Source: Sisyra terminalis
Taxonomy: Eukaryota; Arthropoda; Insecta; Neuroptera; Sisyridae
DNA length: 64,000 nt
Direction of reading: 5' to 3'
Assembly: GCA_958496175.1 (NCBI GenBank)
Contig: OY292278.1
Location: forward strand, 5,456,001-5,520,000
The notes beneath the pieces are model-generated. The model searched no databases. It was not told the origin of the DNA and saw nothing but the letters and a program-made list of their open reading frames with translations. Shown piece after piece: positions 61,101 through 64,000 of this stretch. Each line of letters opens with the position of its first letter. Position 1 is the first letter of the stretch. The position numbers and the translations under genes are program-made.

Positions 61101-64000
61101 CACATTTGAATAGTCATAGATGACAAAGACCCCAAATTGTTTCAATATTTCTTTTTCTTTTTCGTTTAATTCCCTCTTTGTTTTCCCAACAATCTTTTGA
61201 TGCTAAAAGGAAAAATATTTCTGAGTCCTTAGGCTGATAAGTTTGTTGTTTTTCTTTCATTTTCATTTTCTCATTGTTGAAACAATTATTGGGTGAAATG
61301 TCTAATTGACTATTCTATGTTCAAATTGCTATTTTATTTTTCATTTAAAAAGTCAAATTTTAATTAATTTTCTCTTGATTATTAATTTTTGGTCATTTAG
61401 TTTTCAAAGTTTGAAATTTTCTTTGTATTTTTACATTTGATAATTCTATTGTTTTTTTTTTTATAGCAATTTGACACATTTGAATAGTCATAGATGACAA
61501 AGACCCCAAATTGTTTCAATATTTCTTTTTCTTTTTCGTTTAATTCCCTCTTTGTTTTCCCAACAATCTTTTGATGCTAAAAGGAAAAATATTTCTGAGT
61601 CCTTAGGCTGATAAGTTTGTTGTTTTTCTTTCATTTTCATTTTCTCATTGTTGAAACAATTATTGGGTGAAATGTCTAATTGACTATTCTATGTTCAAAT
61701 TGCTATTTTATTTTTCATTTAAAAGTCAAATTTTAATTAATTTTCTCTTGATTATTAATTTTTGGTCATTTAGTTTTCAAAGTTTGAAATTTTCTTTGTA
61801 TTTTTACATTTGATAATTCTATTGTTTTTTTTTTATAGCAATTTGACACATTTGAATAGTCATAGATGACAAAGACCCCAAATTGTTTCAATATTTCTTT
61901 TTCTTTTTCGTTTAATTCCCTCTTTGTTTTCCCAACAATCTTTTGATGCTAAAAGGAAAAATATTTCTGAGTCCTTAGGCTGATAAGTTTGTTGTTTTTC
62001 TTTCATTTTCATTTTCTCATTGTTGAAACAATTATTGGGTGAAATGTCTAATTGACTATTCTATGTTCAAATTGCTATTTTTTTTTCTTTTTTAAAGTCA
62101 AATTATAATTAATTTTTAGTCATTTAGTTTTCAAAGTTTGAAATTTTCTTTGTATTTTTACATTTGATAATTCTATTGTTTTTTTTTTATAGCAATTTGA
62201 TACATTTGAATAGTCATAGATGACAAAGACCCCAAATTGTTTCAATATTTCTTTTTCTTTTTCGTTTAATTCCCTCTTTGTTTTCCCAACAATCTTTTGA
62301 TGCTAAAAGGAAAAATATTTCTGAGTCCTTAGGCTGATAAGTTTGTTGTTTTTCTTTCATTTTCATTTTCTCATTGTTGAAACAATTATTGGGTGAAATG
62401 TCTAATTGACTATTCTATGTTCAAATTGCTATTTTATTTTTCATTTAAAAAGTCAAATTTTAATTAATTTTCTCTTGATTATTAATTTTTGGTCATTTAG
62501 TTTTCAAAGTTTGAAATTTTCTTTGTATTTTTACATTTGATAATTCTATTGTTTTTTTTTATAGCAATTTGACACATTTGAATAGTCATAGATAACAAAG
62601 ACCCCAAATTGTTTCAATATTTCTTTTTCTTTTTCGTTTAATTCCCTCTTTGTTTTCCCAACAATCTTTTGATGCTAAAAGGAAAAATATTTCTGAGTCC
62701 TTAGGCTGATAAGTTTGTTGTTTTTCTTTCATTTTCATTTTCTCATTGTTGAAACAATTATTGGGTGAAATGTCTAATTGACTATTCTATGTTCAAATTG
62801 CTATTTTTTTTTCTTTTTTAAAGTCAAATTATAATTAATTTTTGGACATTTAATTTTCAAAGTTTCAAATTTTCTTTGTATTTTTACATTTGATAATTCT
62901 ATTGTTTTTTTTTTTATAGCAATTTGATACATTTGAATAGTCATAGATGACAAAGACCCCAAATTGTTTCAATATTTCTTTTTCTTTTTCGTTTAATTCC
63001 CTCTTTGTTTTCACAACAATCTTTTGATGCTAAAAGGAAAAATATTTCTGAGTCCTTAGGCTGATAAGTTTGTTGTTTTTCTTTCATTTTCATTTTCTCA
63101 TTGTTGAAACAATTATTGGGTGAAATGTCTAATTGACTATTCTATGTTCAAATTGCTATTGTTTTTTCTTTTTTAAAGTCAAATTATAATTAATTTTTGG
63201 TCATTTAATTTTCAAAGTTTCAAATTTTCTTTGTATTTTTACATTTGATAATTCTATTGTTTTTTTTTTTTATAGCAATTTGATACATTTGAATAGTCAT
63301 AGATGACAAAGACCCCAAATTGTTTCAATATTTCTTTTTCTTTTTCGTTTAATTCCCTCTTTGTTTTCCCAACAATCTTTTGATGCTAAAAGGAAAAATA
63401 TTTCTGAGTCCTTAGGCTGATAAGTTTGTTGTTTTTCTCTCATTTTCATTTTCTCATTGTTGAAACAATTATTGGGTGAAATGTCTAATTGACTATTCTA
63501 TGTTCAAATTGCTATTTTTTTTTCTTTTTTAAAGTCAAATTATAATTAATTTTTGGTCATTTAATTTTCAAAGTTTCAAATTTTCTTTTGATTTTGACAT
63601 TTGATAATTCTATTGTTTTTTTTTATAGCAATTTGACACATTTGAATAGTCATAGATGACAAAGACCCCAAATTGTTTCAATATTTCTTTTTCTTTTTCA
63701 TTTAATTTCCTCTTTGTTTTCCCAACAATCTTTTGATGCAAAAAGGAAAAATATTTCTGAGTTCTTAGGCTGATAAGTTTGTTGTTTTTCTTTCATTTTC
63801 ATTTTCTCATTGTTGAAACAATTATTGGGTGAAATGTCTAATTGACTATTCTATGTTCAAATTGCTATTTTATTTTTCATTTAAAAGTCAAATTTTAATT
63901 AATTTTTAGTCATTTTGTTTTCAAAGATTGAAATTTTCTTTGTATTTTTACATTTGATAATTCTATTGTTTTTTTTTTTTATAGCAATTTGATACATTTG
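58130..64000 (+). repeat. Second tandem array, 353-374 bp units, at least 16 copies
   Basis: The landmark ATAGCAATTTGA recurs at 58141, 58515, 58870, 59243, 59615, 59989, 60344, 60717, 61089, 61463, 61835, 62189, 62561, 62916, 63272, 63625 and 63981. Two unit types exist. Long units (about 372 bp) have TTATTTTTCATTTAAAAGTC and TCTCTTGATTATTAATTTTT; short ones (about 355 bp) have TTTCTTTTTTAAAGTC and lack the second block. The plus strand is strongly pyrimidine-rich. No coding frame. The array is unrelated to the 340-bp satellite and runs off the right edge. Confidence 0.97.
58515..61462 (+). repeat. Higher-order repeat of 1474 bp (four units) in the second array
   Basis: Unit lengths 355, 373, 372, 374 at 58515-59988 recur exactly at 59989-61462. 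Markers such as the single GATACATTTG start in unit 2, ATAATTTTGTTG in unit 3 and AAAAAGTC in unit 4 fall at the same places, so a block of four units was duplicated recently. Confidence 0.85.

Overview
The window is AT-rich insect nuclear DNA. Two conserved genes fix this: an importin-alpha3-type karyopherin and the Nck-family adaptor Dreadlocks, whose exons read almost residue for residue like insect Dock. Antennal ionotropic receptor genes of the IR75 type, short phased introns and abundant transposon debris agree. I cannot assign the order; a beetle is only a guess. All coding genes are split, so coordinates below are genomic spans with exons listed in the evidence.

Layout. 1-2066: 5' part of the importin-alpha gene on the minus strand, running off the left edge. 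2067-5470: intergenic DNA between two head-to-head genes, holding a ~650 bp tandem duplication and a foldback element. 5471-8896: complete dock on the plus strand (four exons, SH3-SH3-SH3-SH2), with foldback repeats in its introns. 11535-27511: three ionotropic receptor genes in tandem on the minus strand. Copies 1 and 2 share eight exons of exactly equal length (645 aa each). Copy 3 is older and has seven exons (640 aa). Copy 1 carries a ~3.4 kb insertion of inverted hAT and YqaJ-nuclease transposon debris in its last intron. 27567-31647: mobile-element remnants (near-perfect inverted repeat, TA microsatellite, Helitron fragment, hAT-like end).

31648-48437 is a satellite of about 49 monomers of exactly 340 bp, with local higher-order periods. 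It runs into a very large inverted duplication (about 47726-56110, centre near 51918), whose outer arms include satellite on both sides. Each arm contains a smaller imperfect inverted repeat whose two ends carry tRNA-like A and B boxes followed by T-runs, pointing inward. This four-part nested structure is the most unusual item in the window and I do not recognise it. After a short inverted satellite tail (to 56972) and a stretch with one or two doubtful exons, a second unrelated tandem array (353-374 bp units, 58130 to the right edge) begins. Every unit has a polypyrimidine-ATAG tract that looks like a splice acceptor.

How the genes relate: the importin-alpha and dock genes are housekeeping or signalling genes with no evident link beyond adjacency. 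The three receptors are a local gene family likely used in chemosensation. The right half of the window is structural or repetitive DNA without a gene I can support.
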